64,000 nucleotides of DNA, from positions 1,798,001-1,862,000 of the forward strand of contig JAFREQ010000045.1 in assembly GCA_025331565.1 (NCBI GenBank). Direction: 5' to 3'. The translations under genes and the position numbers were made by a program. The stretch is from Holacanthus passer (Eukaryota > Chordata > Actinopteri > Pomacanthidae). Each line of letters starts with the position of its first letter. Positions within the stretch are counted from its first letter, which is position 1. The notes beneath the pieces were generated by a model. That model worked only from the letters and a program-made list of their open reading frames with translations. It was not told where the DNA came from and ran no database searches. Below, one piece after another: positions 10,558 through 21,805 of the stretch.

Positions 10558-12447
10558 CTGGAAGAGCAACAAAGTTCAACTGTGAAAACTGCAGAAGACA
10601 ACATGGGTGAGATGTCTTGTCCATTAATTTGGACTCAGATGTATTGAGGACGTGCCTAAGGGAGGGTATGTGAAGAAGCTCTCCACACACATGGGCTTGA
10701 TTGGAATCAGCTTCACTGTGGCAGCATCTCCAGACATCAGTACCTGCGGATGGTCCTCCAGTTTCTTGCCTGTGCGTCGGTCGACCTTCTCCCTCAGCTC
10801 AGCAAAGCGACAGGTCACATGGGCAGTGTGGCAGTCCAGGACTGGAGAGTAGCCTGCTTTGACCTTCCCTGGATGGTTCAGGATGATCACCTAAAGACAG
10901 GAAAACACATCAGAACAGGGGGAAACATTTTGACTTAAATTATTAACTATTGAACCAACCTGAGCTTCAAAGCTCTTGACGTCTGATGGCGGATCCTGCT
11001 GGGCGTTGCCAGCCACGTCCCCACGCCTCAGGTTCTTGACGGCCACGTTCTTAATGTTGAAGCCAACATTGTGTCCTGGCAGAGCCGTCTCCAGCCCCTG
11101 GTGATGCATCTCAATGGACTTCACCTCAGCAGTGAGCTTGGCAGGGGAGAACATCAGGGTCATGCCAGGTTTGAGGACGCCAGTTTCAATCTTACCCACT
11201 GGCACAGTCCCAACTCCTGAAAGATATAGAAAGAGCATTTCAAGGCAACTGCAGTTAATAGATGTTTTAAAAAAAAAAAAACGCATTTCATCAGCCAACA
11301 AGTATTACAACTGTGCTCCCACTTGAATCCCAGCTGCACACCTGTACCTCATTTTCTTGAGTGGAGCCAATTTAGTTCAGCTTGCAAACAAAGACTGTAA
11401 AATGAGCAGCAATGCAGCAATTAAAATCAACTTTGAGCACCATTTCTAACCTCCAATTTTGTAGACATCCTGCAGTGGTAATCTTAGGGGCTTGTTGATG
11501 GTGCGCACTGGTGGTTGAATGGAGTCCAGGACTTCGAGTAGAGTTCTCCCGCTCGAATTCCCTTCTCTTCGTCTGGCTTTCCAGCCTTGGAACCAGGGCA
11601 TCTGTGGAAGAGACACCGCTTTTGTTCTAGTTATTGCATGTCCTTAGATACTTTAACTCTCAAATCATCATTACCTTCTGAGTGGCAGTGATCATGTTCT
11701 CTCCAGTCCAGCCAGAGATTGGAACAAAGGGCACGCTCACTGGGTCATAGCCGATCTTCTTGAGGAAGCCGCTCACGCCTCGCACCACCTCGTCAAAGCG
11801 TTTCTGGCTGTAAGGCGGTTCAGTCAGATCCATCTTGTTCACGCAGACTATGATCTGCTTCACACCCAGAGTGTAAGCCAGTAAGGCGTGCTCTCTGGTC
11901 TGACCGCTCCTCGACACGCCGGCCTCGTACTCTCCTTTAGCTGCAGAGACCACCAGCAGGGCAACATCAGCCTGAAACAACATAATAGATTAAAACTGAG
12001 GAATTTAGGAAAACAGAATAATTTACTTCTGTTACTTACCTGTGAAGTCCCTGTGATCATGTTTTTAATGAAGTCACGGTGGCCGGGAGCATCAATTATA
12101 GTCATGGTGTATTTCTGAGTGTTAAATTTCAGCAGTGAGATGTCAATGGTGATTCCTCGCTCCCGCTCTGCCTTCAGCTTGTCCAACACCCAGGCAAATT
12201 TGAAGGAGCTCTTCCCCATCTGTAAAATCAAATGCATTAGACTTACAATCAGATTTTAACATTTTGAAATTTTTTTAATAATGTTTTTTTTTTTCTTCTT
12301 CACCTGTGCTGCAGCTTTCTCAAACTTCTCTAGTCTTCTCTGATCGATGCCACCACATTTGTAGAGCAGGTGGCCGGTGGTGGTTGACTTTCCACTGTCA
12401 ACATGACCAATGATCACCACATTAATATGAGTCCTCTCTGATCCCAT
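10454..12447 (-). CDS. 42sp50: eEF1A oocyte form (42Sp50 / thesaurin a-like), complete, 7 exons
   Basis: Spliced CDS on the minus strand: 12447-12304, 12219-12040, 11971-11675, 11601-11451, 11216-10960, 10890-10656, 10557-10454; 455 residues plus TAA (somatic eEF1A is about 462). The G-domain is intact: P-loop GHVDSGKST (14-22), DAPGH (91-95), NKMD (153-156), SGW (194-196), followed by domains II and III. Residues typical of 42Sp50 rather than somatic eEF1A include EKAAAQ before intron 1, GKSSFKFAW, ADVALLVVSAA, VCVNKMDLTEPP, GWTGEN, PVGKIETG, KPMCVESFF and RFAARDLKQTVAVGV. The somatic Lys-rich tail is replaced by KLKAQVCK. Known role: in frogs 42Sp50 is the tRNA-binding part of the oocyte 42S particle that stores 5S RNA and tRNA; in fish it is an oocyte marker. 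The start (GCCATGG) lies 79-85 bp downstream of a TATA box. Alternative reading: another divergent eEF1A paralogue. The eEF1A family call is certain; the 42Sp50 subtype is by comparison from memory. Confidence 0.9.
10656..10890 (-). CDS. 42sp50: 42Sp50-like exon 6: domain III
   Basis: 78 codons plus one base, acceptor TTTAG. It begins VIILNHPGKVKAGYSPVLDC and ends at YPPL plus the first base of Gly422. The conserved split of this Gly codon forces a donor that begins GC instead of GT. Confidence 0.9.
10960..11216 (-). CDS. 42sp50: 42Sp50-like exon 5: domain II
   Basis: 257 bp, acceptor ATCTTTCAG, donor CAG/GTTGGT. It encodes VGTVPVGKIETGVLKPGMTL through DPPSDVKSFEAQ (residues 259-343), the tRNA-binding beta-barrel domain II and the start of domain III. 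Confidence 0.93.
11451..11601 (-). CDS. 42sp50: 42Sp50-like exon 4: end of G-domain
   Basis: 50 codons plus one base, acceptor TTCCACAG, weak donor GGAG/GTTAGA. It reads MPWFQGWKARRREGNSSGRT and then LLEVLDSIQPP to LPLQDVYKIG (residues 208-257). Found by reading the gap between neighbouring exons; both phases fit. Confidence 0.9.
11675..11971 (-). CDS. 42sp50: 42Sp50-like exon 3: NKMD and SGW motifs
   Basis: 99 codons, acceptor TTTCAG, donor AAG/GTAATG. It covers residues 109-207 with VCVNKMDLTEPP (G4) and PISGWTGEN (G5). Confidence 0.93.
12040..12219 (-). CDS. 42sp50: 42Sp50-like exon 2: switch regions and DAPGH
   Basis: 60 codons, acceptor TTTTACAG, donor ACAG/GTAAGT. It encodes AERERGITIDIS (G2/switch I region) and IIDAPGHRDF (G3), residues 49-108. 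Confidence 0.93.
12304..12447 (-). CDS. 42sp50: 42Sp50-like exon 1: start codon and P-loop
   Basis: 48 codons from GCCATGG to CAG/GTGAAG. It carries GHVDSGKST (G1). The intron position before the MGKSSF block is the same as in vertebrate eEF1A genes. Confidence 0.92.
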
Positions 12448-12525
12448 GGCTGAAGGTGGGTTTTGGTTCACTCTTCCAAATTCTTCTGTCAAACAGATCT
12501 GACCTGCCAGAAGTGAATGAGGTGA

Positions 12526-12532
12526 ATTTATA
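12526..12532 (-). promoter_or_regulatory. TATA box of the 42Sp50-like gene
   Basis: TATAAAT on the minus strand, 79-85 bp upstream of the ATG. A start site about 30 bp downstream (near 12500) would give a short unspliced 5'UTR of about 50 nt. An inverted CCAAT box is seen further upstream at 12701-12705. Confidence 0.6.
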
Positions 12533-12566
12533 CGCGCCACTTGGCCACAGGACACATAATTGAAGA

Positions 12567-12629
12567 CAGGTGTGCTGCTTAATTAAGCTTAAAGCCTGTC
12601 GCCTAATGATCTCAAATCACAACCAGGTG
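12567..12629 (-). promoter_or_regulatory. Two CAGGTG/CACCTG E-boxes upstream of the 42Sp50-like TATA box
   Basis: E-boxes at 12567-12572 and 12624-12629, about 70 and 125 bp upstream of the predicted start site. E-boxes are bound by oocyte bHLH factors such as FIGLA with E12/E47; a role here is inferred only. Confidence 0.35.
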
Positions 12630-12632
12630 TGT

Positions 12633-13839
12633 CATTTGGAGAAGGCAGTCTTTAAAGTAACTTAATAACTTGCCTCTTCATATATATCAAAGAAACTATG
12701 ATTGGCCACAGAGCATAAAAAGAACTGACAGGCAGTAAACACATTTTTAATATTAAGGAGATTGTAGAAGTTTAAATGTATTCATGTGGCTATAAAATAG
12801 GAAAATGAGAATCTTGTTGAAATGAGACAAATCACACTCTTGTTGCAGGAGACGTTCAAAAATCCATATTCATTCCTGTACACAAAACTAATTATGTCCT
12901 CAAACAAACATCAGCTAGTGAGATGTTGACTTGCAAACACAAGGTGCAGCAGAGCAGGTGAGGTTTTACTGTGGCATGTCCATGAATTCATTTTAAGCCT
13001 TTCCAGGGGTTTATAAAAATACTGCTTTTAGTATTGCAAGCAGTTTCTACAGGGGAAAATCCTCTCAAATAAATGTCCAATTTAATGCTCTTACAATATC
13101 AGAAAATACAAATTTATTCAATAAACTTTAATGCCTTCTTTAAGTGAACAATTGCAGGTTTGCTCAAAAAGAGAGAGGCTGCAAAATGTGCAAAAATACA
13201 AACTGTTGTTTCTTTATTTAATGGAACAGATTTTTTTTCTTTTGCAACCTTTGTTCCTATAATGCTTTTAATTATATTAAATTTAACCAAGTTCAAACAA
13301 TCTGCAAAGCCACTTGCAGAAGCAAACACACTCTTGTTTCTGCTTCTGTATCATTATGTATGTTTGTATGTTTTTGGAGCTATTTATATTGCTCTGAAAA
13401 CTCATACATTCTCCTAACTGGCATTCAACCCAATATAACCTACTTCTGTAGGAGTGTTTGTAATTTGAAGCTTTAATTAAAACCTCTCTTCATTTAATGT
13501 TGAGCCCTTTTATCCTGTTTCTTTTACACCAGTTATATCCTGACACAGATAATCAAAAAAGCACTTAAACCAATCAGGTAAAATATTTAGACTAATATAA
13601 ATGAAAAGCGACTCTGGGGTCAAAGTGGAGGGTCAGACAGCACACTAGCGCCACCTGGAGCTTGCTTGAGGTTTATATTAGCTTCTTGCTCAAGGCCACT
13701 TCGGCAGAGTGAACAAATGAATAAACGATTAATTGAAAGACTTTTTAATGTCTTTAAATCCTCATTAAAGCAGCGTTGAGACATATTAATAGATTAGTAA
13801 TCCTCTAGAAGTGATCGTTGAAACTTAGCACCGGGTCTC
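12633..13839. other. Intergenic spacer between the divergent 42Sp50-like gene and cyrib
   Basis: AT-rich, with no gene or exon seen. It holds the distal part of the presumed 42Sp50 promoter (CCAAT at 12701-12705) and unique-looking noncoding sequence up to the GC-rich cyrib start. Confidence 0.5.
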
Positions 13840-14000
13840 GTCCGAACGGGCGGGGCTACGTTCGCCCACAGAACGAAGGTGTGTTACCTCCACTCCGCGC
13901 TCAGAGGTGGCACAAAACGAACTCCCCTCTCAATGACGCTCAATAACTAAACCCGGAAACAGCAAATCGCTTTTCTTCTTCTTTCAGTCCGGCCGCCGCT
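13840..14000 (+). promoter_or_regulatory. GC-rich promoter-like segment, presumed cyrib promoter
   Basis: A GC box GGGCGGGGC at 13848-13856, several CpGs, an ATGACGC CRE-like half-site near 13932, and a pyrimidine-rich possible initiator (about 13972-13986), in an otherwise AT-rich neighbourhood. No TATA box is seen, fitting a broadly expressed gene. It faces the plus strand because a splice donor follows at 14045/14046. Confidence 0.5.
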
Positions 14001-14045
14001 TTCTAACGTGGACGTCGACTCCCGTGTTTCTCCACAAACATCAAG
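13985..14045 (+). other. cyrib: Probable noncoding first exon of cyrib (5' end approximate)
   Basis: The segment after the pyrimidine-rich initiator-like run ends in CATCAAG/GTAAAA, an acceptable donor. The cyrib ATG exon begins at an acceptor (33321/33322), so at least one upstream noncoding exon must exist, and this is the best promoter-linked candidate. The start is a guess. Confidence 0.4.
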
Positions 14046-14589
14046 GTAAAACAGACGAATTCACCACTTTATCTCCTCTTTTATCGTCTCCTCATCTCGC
14101 CTCCTTCACCCTCCGCCGGTTGCCATTCAATCCGCTTTGTTTGGACTCTTTTATTTTCTTCCTCCTCATGATGAATCGCAAACGTGTCCGGAGGAATCAA
14201 ACACATGTAGCTTCAAGTTAATGTGAAATTCAAAGTGTGGACAGTGTTTGTTTGTGTTTTTAGTCTCCAAACTCGATGCACCGTTAACTTCCTCTTTTCA
14301 GATCAACGATAGGTTTCTTAAGGTGGACGTGAGGCTACACTGCTAGCTAGGTTTATCCCTTTATTTGCATTGATGTGAACATGCTTGACCCATTTATTGC
14401 TAATGCAGGTTATCAGCTGCAGACATCCAGGTAATCTGTGCAGTTTTAATCCAACTGTAAGATTAAGACTGATCACTTACAGCCAGTGCATCATTAAAGG
14501 AAATGCAGACTCTGACAGCTGAGACATGATTAGAGCTGATTTGTCTTTGATTATTTCCGTTATAATCAATGCACAAATAAGTGATGTAG

Positions 14590-14955
14590 AAATGTTGTAT
14601 TCAGGTCATTTACTTAAACAAAAGTTGCAATAACATGATGTAAAAATAATCCTGCATTCAAAATCTTACATGAGTAAAAGTACAGAAATACTACACAAAG
14701 TGTATTGTATTATTATTATTGATTCACTAAAATCCAAGCAGCAATTCAATGTTGTTGCTTGTGTTGTTGGATCCAATTTAAATGTTTTATACTCTATATG
14801 AATGCATCAGGTTTTAAAAGCTCATAATAGGTTGTCAAAGAAACATAGTGGCACAAAAAATGTGATAGTTGTAATGAAATGTAGTGTAAAGTTGCAGGAA
14901 ATGGAAATACTCAAGAACATGTACTTCGGTGCAGTACTTGTAAATATACTTCATT
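14590..14955 (-). repeat. AAGTAC-rich dispersed repeat, copy 1
   Basis: Read on the minus strand: AAGTATATTTACAAGTACTG, GTACATGTTCTTGAGTATTT, CCATTTCCTGCAACTTTACA. It is the reverse orientation of the family at 45.8 and 49.1 kb. Confidence 0.6.
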
Positions 14956-17900
14956 CTATCACAGAGTCCCATCACTGTTGTTTCATGTGGAAGTAGCTCA
15001 CAGAGTCGAGCTGCTCGTGTAAAGTTTTCTCTTTGCACCAGTCGTCTGCACAAGTCAACCATAGCGTGGACGTATATGTGATTTCCTTTCCGCCTCGTCT
15101 CTGCAAAGCTCCTGAAAGTGGAAGTGAAACGTCCAGAAAGCCGGATTTGATGGCAAGTGCAGCTCTGTTGTGGCTGTGATGCAACGTCTATGTTGAGTTT
15201 GTCTCAAAAGCCTCACGGTATCTGCTTGTGCAAACTGGGCCAGTTTTCCTGCCCTGAGGCTCGTTAGACATGTTAGGAAGAACAAAAAGACTCTTAGATG
15301 AAGAATGTTTAGGTGTAATTTAAAAGTCAGCCCCATTTTTTTTCAGGGCAGTAATAATTTCACTGCATGTAAAGTCAAAGATTGGATCCATGAGTTCAGA
15401 GATGTATCCCGGGACCTTGACCTCTCCTCTTAATGGTATGCTGCACTTTTTTGTGTCAGGATTTACTGCATGCCAGTGCAGAAAGGTCCCAGTCCTTCAT
15501 GGCAAACCCGTTCACTGTGAGAAATAAGATGCCTGCAGGTTATTTGAGTTGTCCTCTTTTGCAATTTGTCTTCCTCATATCTGCCACTGTGCATTTTGAA
15601 AGAAGGAAGTATCACCTTTCTATCTACATTAGGGCTTTTTCCTTGATAGATGAGCACAACTTTCTGTTCCCATAGCTGGAGTCAGTGTCGACTTAATATG
15701 GGCTGGAAAAGACGAAATGACAAATACCTGACTTGCGCCACAGTTGTACGACTGTGAGACATGGTCCAACTTGTTGTGCCATGTTTTTTTCACTTTCTGC
15801 AGTGGCGTGGACAGATGGGATAACAGATTGAGTGACTTTTGAATAGTTCAGCACTCAGCTAATTCTTCCTTATTTTGATTAGTGCTGCGTGCAGAAGTTG
15901 CAGCAGCAGTTACAAGGATTGTGAAAGTGAGAGCAAAGACAAAGTGAAATCTGGCGTTCAGAGAGTAACAAGTGGGAGCTTTTTCTCACAATCCTGGTTT
16001 GTACAACAAGCTTGACATGAGAATATGGCTCATTTGGCACCATGCAGTCCCTCATAAATCCCAGTCGAACGCAGGTAGAGGCATGCAGGTGCATTCGGGC
16101 TGAGAAATTAAACATGGATACTGCAGCAACGTCGTCATACAAAGCAAACAGTAGAAGCCCTCCAGATTAGGACAGGATTCTTTTTTTAGCTTTTCCATGT
16201 TCTTGTTCAGTTATAATCTTGCTGTAACCTTGACATAAAGTCATACAGCTTTAGACTTTTTCTATGAGGATATTGTTGACGTTAGATGGGACTTTTGTCA
16301 GCGCTTTACGTCAGTGTTTGCATTATGGCTGCTTAAATAACAATAGGAGCAGAGATGTGTTGGATCTGATCAAACAGTCCTGTTGTTCTCACATAATGCA
16401 GATAAATTCAGTCAGATTACATTTTTAAACAATCACATATTTTGACCCGCTGGGATCCCTCGAGGAGCCCGTGTGAGAGGACTTTCCACATGCCGTCGCC
16501 AGCAAATGTATTTTCTAGTTCGGACAAGTGCAGACACTGTAGCTGTGGTGAGAACACGAGGGCAGAGTGAGTGTAATGGTAGTTAATTTTAATTATTAAT
16601 CGTTGTTCCAGGAGTCCTCGCAAAGACCTTCAGGGCAAAGCTGCTCAGACGTTTTCATGTCACAGACCTACATTTATCTTTTTAATTTTTTTTCTTTTCT
16701 GTGCATGAATTAATGAGGACAAACAGTAGTGAGAGTCAAAGCTATGATTACAACAGACCTTTTTGGACATTGTCTCATTAGGACAGTTTCTCATGGATAA
16801 ACTGTTGACTCCACTGGAGTGTCACAACATGAGCACTTGTGAAATCTAATGCAATCCACAGCAGCCTCAGAAAATAACAACAGCCAACTCCTCTCTGACA
16901 CACTTTCCACCAAGACTGTATTTAAAGATTGACTAATCTTTTACATGACTCTGAAAGAATGATGTTGGTGTTCACATTGTTGTGTCCACTTCTCTGTCTG
17001 AATCAGGACATGTGGGCCGGCACAAATTGGAGGAATTCTGATCAAGTGTTGTCTGTGTTAATTGAGCTTAAAAACATGATTAAGACATATAGATTTAGAA
17101 TATTGTTATTGAAAAGTAGGTGACTTTCTTCATTATCGTCCAAATAAAAAAAGTCCCAATAGACTCACACACATAAAAACTGCTATTTGAAAAGTAATAA
17201 GTAAATAGGCTTTGTTTGTTGGGGTAACACATGAACACAAAGAGTTTCCTTTAGCTTTAAGCCTCAGATAAAATAAAACAGAGTAAGAAAACATGTACAT
17301 GTAAGACTATCTGGCTCATAACATTTTAATTACGCTGTGCTGCTGCTGACTTGAAATCAAATGATCTCCATTCATGAGAGGCCTTTTCTCACATGAAAGA
17401 GAATAAAAACTCTTTGAAAACAAGCGAAAAAAAACAACCCAAATCATAACATAAAAAGGAAGTTATTTTCATTGGACCTTATGACTGGAGCCATTTGAAC
17501 AAGTCGGCCTTCAACAGATTTTGGTGTCCACCCAAGGCAGCGTGCTCGGTCAGGTGCTGCCGTCTTCGCCTCATGCAGAATTGAGCTGTATTGATCGGTT
17601 TCTATGGCATAATGCTGTTTGTTCAGTTATTTGGATTAACTTCCTCTAAGTGATTCGGCCTGTTCAGCATTCTGCTCTAACACCATTATCATGACGAGGC
17701 TTAATCCGGGAGAGTCGGTGACTTTAGCATCATTTCATGTCTGAAAGGCTCTCAGTTGTTGTTTAAAAAAATATGGCTTTATAAGCGTTTGACTTACAAT
17801 TACAGTACTTTCTTCATTGTTGTGGAAATTGTGCCATTCGAGAGCCACTGCTGAGAACACATAATTCTCCGTCTTCCATCAGCACTGCATGTCTGCTCTT

Positions 17901-18828
17901 GTCCATAAGCAGATCATAGTAGAAATGATGACACACTTGAGTCACTCGGTAGGAAAGGCTGACTGTGCCCCCCCTTCTGAGCAGGCCTGCCTGTTTCTGC
18001 ACAATTATTAGAGCAGATCTCACGAACAATGTCTTGATTTAATCAGCCAGTCTACAGTTGGCTTTAAAAGCTGTACCTGGTTTTAATGACCGTATGTGTT
18101 TATTGAGTCTGTATATGAGGATCATCAAGTGCTGCTGCATCTTTACTGCTGTTAAGTCCACAAACAGATTCACTCCATAGTTTGTTGATTAACACACGCT
18201 GACTGTTTCGCTCTTAAATGAGCAGAGAGGTATGATGTGGAGCTGTGGAGGTCCTCGCTGCGGTGGTTTCTGTTTGTAGCCTTTGGCGGCGGCGAGTAAT
18301 GCACTTTTGATGTGCGCCTCTGATGTGCATGAGTCAGTGTGTGTGCCAGTTTCTGATCTGCAGCTCTGGCTCTGCTGGTAGACTCGAGCATTCCTCTCAA
18401 CTTTCTCACATCCGTCCTGTGATGTTGGCTTATCTGAAGGCCTGAGCGTGCACATAATGAGAAAAGAAAGCAATCTTTTTTTTTTTTTTTTTTTGCTCCT
18501 GCAGGCAGGCCATCCAGCGGCCTCCAACAGGATGCTTTCATTTGTTGCTCCCTGTAGCATCTTTAGAGAAAATGTGGGGGGGAAAAAGCAAAGTGGAGTT
18601 TGCATAGAATCTCTCAACATAAGGCTATAAATAACATGGCCCACTCAAAAGGGAAAAAAGCTGTCACTTTGTGTGCCCCTACCCCCACACCTTTCACACA
18701 TGCACAGAAAACCCATCTAGGCTCAGATTTGATCAAATCTGTAGAAGAGACAGTGAAGATAAGGATCAGATTTTCTCCTTTGACAGCCACTTTTTCGATT
18801 CTCCTGCAAAAAATTCTCATGTCAAATC

Positions 18829-18854
18829 AAAAAAAAAAAAAAAAAAAAAAAAAA
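18829..18854 (+). repeat. Poly(A) run
   Basis: 26 consecutive A in cyrib intron 1; other homopolymers include 19 T at 18476-18494 and about 18 A near 43633. Confidence 0.95.
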
Positions 18855-19585
18855 TCTTTCTCCCCTGTCGGTGGTGGTGACGATGATTTTATTACAGCAT
18901 GTTAAACCAGGCAGGCATGAGATCCTCATGTGGCCGCCTACATGTCAGCGGACACACAGAGCAGGGGAGTCGCCACAGATGGCAGATCAGCATGCTCGAG
19001 ATTCAGTTTTTGCATGAAACTGTTGCTGCCCCCGCACCAATCCTTCATCCTCGCACAGTGTTAAAACTGTTAAATAAACCTGTCCTACTTTTTACCCAAC
19101 TGCCTGTGCATTAATTAAATCATGTCTAGATTTTGAAAAATGTGTTCGCAAGACATATGAAAATATGTCACATAGGCCTTTTTTGTGTAGTTGCATATAT
19201 TGTGATATTTATCATAGTGATCCATTTTGTTCTGTTTTGATCACATAAGATTTGAATTTGAACATGAACCTGGACCAAAGGAGTAGATATATGCACTTTG
19301 CATGGTGTATACATTACATATGGTTCTTTATATGGGCTTTTTATTTTTGAGAAAAAAACGGAAAGCTATCAATGTTTATCCTTAATGTTGATATCCACAT
19401 CAATATTGCATCATTGATGATATTTCCAGTGCAGTTACAATGAGTGACTCTTGCACATAATCGGCAGCTCATTTTCATTTTCTCCACCAAAAATAAATTA
19501 GTCTTTTTCTCTTTTTAGTTGCACTGTAATATTAATGTGCTTTCCTTTTTTAGCTATTGGTTGGTCTATTGGTTTTTTTGGTTCT

Positions 19586-19777
19586 CCACTTTGGTCCAGA
19601 CTGAAATACCTCAATGACGATTGGTACAGTCATTCGTGGTCCCCAGAGGATGAATTCTGACGATGATCCCCTGACTTTTCCTCACCGTGATTCACATTTG
19701 TGGTTTTGAGTGAAACGTCTCAACAATCATAGGATAGAGTGCCATGAAATTTTGGTTTGATGCAAATGAGCAAACAT
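19586..19777 (+). repeat. TTTGGTCCAGACTGAAAT-family repeat, copy 1 (two half-units)
   Basis: The first half-unit has TTTGGTCCAGACTGAAATAC, CATTCGTGGTCCCCAGAGGA and CCCCTGACTTTTCCTC; the second has GAGTGAAACGTCTCAACAAT and GCCATGAAATTTTGG. Same order as at 52.6 kb. Confidence 0.65.
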
Positions 19778-20394
19778 TAGTGTGCATACATGTTAAAGTA
19801 AGAACATGGAAAACATATCTTTCCTGTTTCATAAGGACGTAATGATAAAGATAGCAGAACACTAATGACAGACTTGGATGCCAGGGTTTAGATGCATGAT
19901 TGATTTTTAATTCCCTGACATGGTGTAAAACATTTTTGAATCCAGCCCTCATTTGTTTTGACATTTCAGTTGGAGGATTTCCAGTCCATGCAACTGATCT
20001 GTGGAGGTTTCCTTAATGAAATGATTTTCCACAGAGGCTCGGCTCTGCTCTTTGGGCTACGCAGTCGATATCCCTCCTCAGCCCTCGGCCCCTGCTTGCC
20101 AGTAGGAAATGGAGGATATAAGCTGCCATGGCAACTTGAGCGATAATCAAAGTTTTATTCAGTATTTTTTTTTTTTTTTCCCAGTGTCACTTGCCACATA
20201 TGCAAAACATACACTCCTCTGCTGTATAACCTGCAGTGAGAACAAGACTGGAGAATTAACTGAAAAAAGGAATCACATTATTTTATAGTGTTTTATATAT
20301 TTTTTTTTAGTTTTAAAATTGCATCTGTCTTCAGGGACACAGCTGCAGTGATATCAGACTTCTGAATATGTGATTCCGGTGCAAAGTCCAGTTT

Positions 20395-20605
20395 CAGCAA
20401 TATATTTCAGTATCGTATGCAGTAAATCCTGCCTTCATGAAGGTTGTAATGTTCAATTCTCGTTCACAGAAGTGTTGATTCAACTTTATGGCCGTTTTGG
20501 AGGCTGTAGTTTGTGGCGCTGCTGAACTGTATTTCATTGTACTTTCAGGTGTTTCTAATATTTTGTCCACCCCGTTTCTAGAGCTGAGGATAGACTCGAT
20601 AAGCT
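20395..20605 (+). mobile_element. Possible nonautonomous DNA element, GGTGTTTCTAATATTTTGTCC end
   Basis: TTATGGCCGTTTTGGAGGCT followed by CAGGTGTTTCTAATATTTTG resembles the terminal parts of a fish dispersed element; 60210-60235 has a similar GGTGTCACTAATATTTTG. No coding capacity. Confidence 0.4.
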
Positions 20606-21332
20606 GGTACTTGAACTTATGTATGTATGTGCGTGACAAACGGGCAGGCTCCACATATAGATCCTATTGATTATCTCAGTGCTCTGCAGTCAGACTCTGC
20701 ACGTTTTACTGTCTACACACACACACACTCCTACAGAGAGACCACACATGTTGGCCCACATTCATTGGCTCCTTCATGTGGCGGAGTAAATTAAAACCGT
20801 TGCCTTATCGCTGCTGCAAACAGACTGAAATGTGTCTTTGCCACTCTGACTGTTACTGAAGAGCGAATTGTTGAGATGTTGCAGCCTCATAAAACAGTTC
20901 TCGCACACAAAACTTTCAAATCCTCTTGTGGTATGTAGCTACTGTTCACATCTCTGGAAGTGACAAATCAAAACAAGGAAATAAGGCTTGGAAACAGCAG
21001 GAAGTGAGCGTTCAGTTTGAGTTTGTTTTATTGCCTCTGGTCCAGTGAGAATAAAGCAGCGTCGGACCAGTTCTGCTGGTAAATATGAGCGTGCTGCGTT
21101 TAGTTCGCTGAAGTTTTACTAAAGAATTTCAGAGTTCTCAAACCTTATGCTGCTGCCATTACTCATCTCCTCCAGTGACTGGGTCCTTTTTTTAAATGGC
21201 TTCTTAAAAGTTTTTGTGAGGATAAAGAGCTCCTCATGTGACGAGTGGATGATCCCACTGACCCCCCACAGTTAACTCCGCTGTCGTTTTCCCCCCACAG
21301 TTAAACTGTTGCTTGAAGGGATGAGCACATCA

Positions 21333-21333
<1 letters not shown>

Positions 21334-21390
<57 letters not shown>
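21334..21390 (+). repeat. (CA)n microsatellite
   Basis: 57 bp of perfect CA dinucleotide repeat in cyrib intron 1. Confidence 0.95.
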
Positions 21391-21393
<3 letters not shown>

Positions 21394-21654
21394 CAGTTCT
21401 CAATGATCTCATCATGTGGGTCTTTTCCTTCAGCAGCTCTGAGGTGAATAATGACAGTATTCCTTTTTACAGCAAAAGCCACAAATTTGACAAGCACAAT
21501 CATGGTTTGAATAGCAAAGGACTGATGTTTGTCATTTACCACAGTCTTGTTAATAATTAAGGATTTATAGCAGATTCTGGAAAGTAGTGCAGCTGGAGGG
21601 ATCAGGTAGCCTGAGATTTATTATGTTAGAAAACGTGGCATGGTTGGTTCACCA

Positions 21655-21805
21655 CGTTAGACTAAACTGAAATGTCTCGACAACTATTGAATGGATTGGT
21701 GAGATATTTTATAGACATTCATGCTCCCCTCGGGATAAATTGTAATGACGTCAGTGATCTTCTGACTTTTCATCTAGTGCCATCATCACCATTTGATTTA
21801 GCAAC
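21655..21805 (+). repeat. ACTGAAATGTCTC-family repeat, copy 2 (single half-unit)
   Basis: ACTGAAATGTCTCGACAACT, ATTGAATGGATTGG, GACATTCATGCTCCCC, TCTTCTGACTTTTCATCTAG and the CATCACCATTTGA tail. Confidence 0.6.

Noticed and set aside
10652..11326. Plus-strand open frames over the eEF1A-type gene
   Set aside because: Antisense to conserved eEF1A exons; no independent motifs.
21309..21560. Open frames across the CA microsatellite (His-Thr or Cys-Val runs)
   Set aside because: Artefacts of the dinucleotide repeat.
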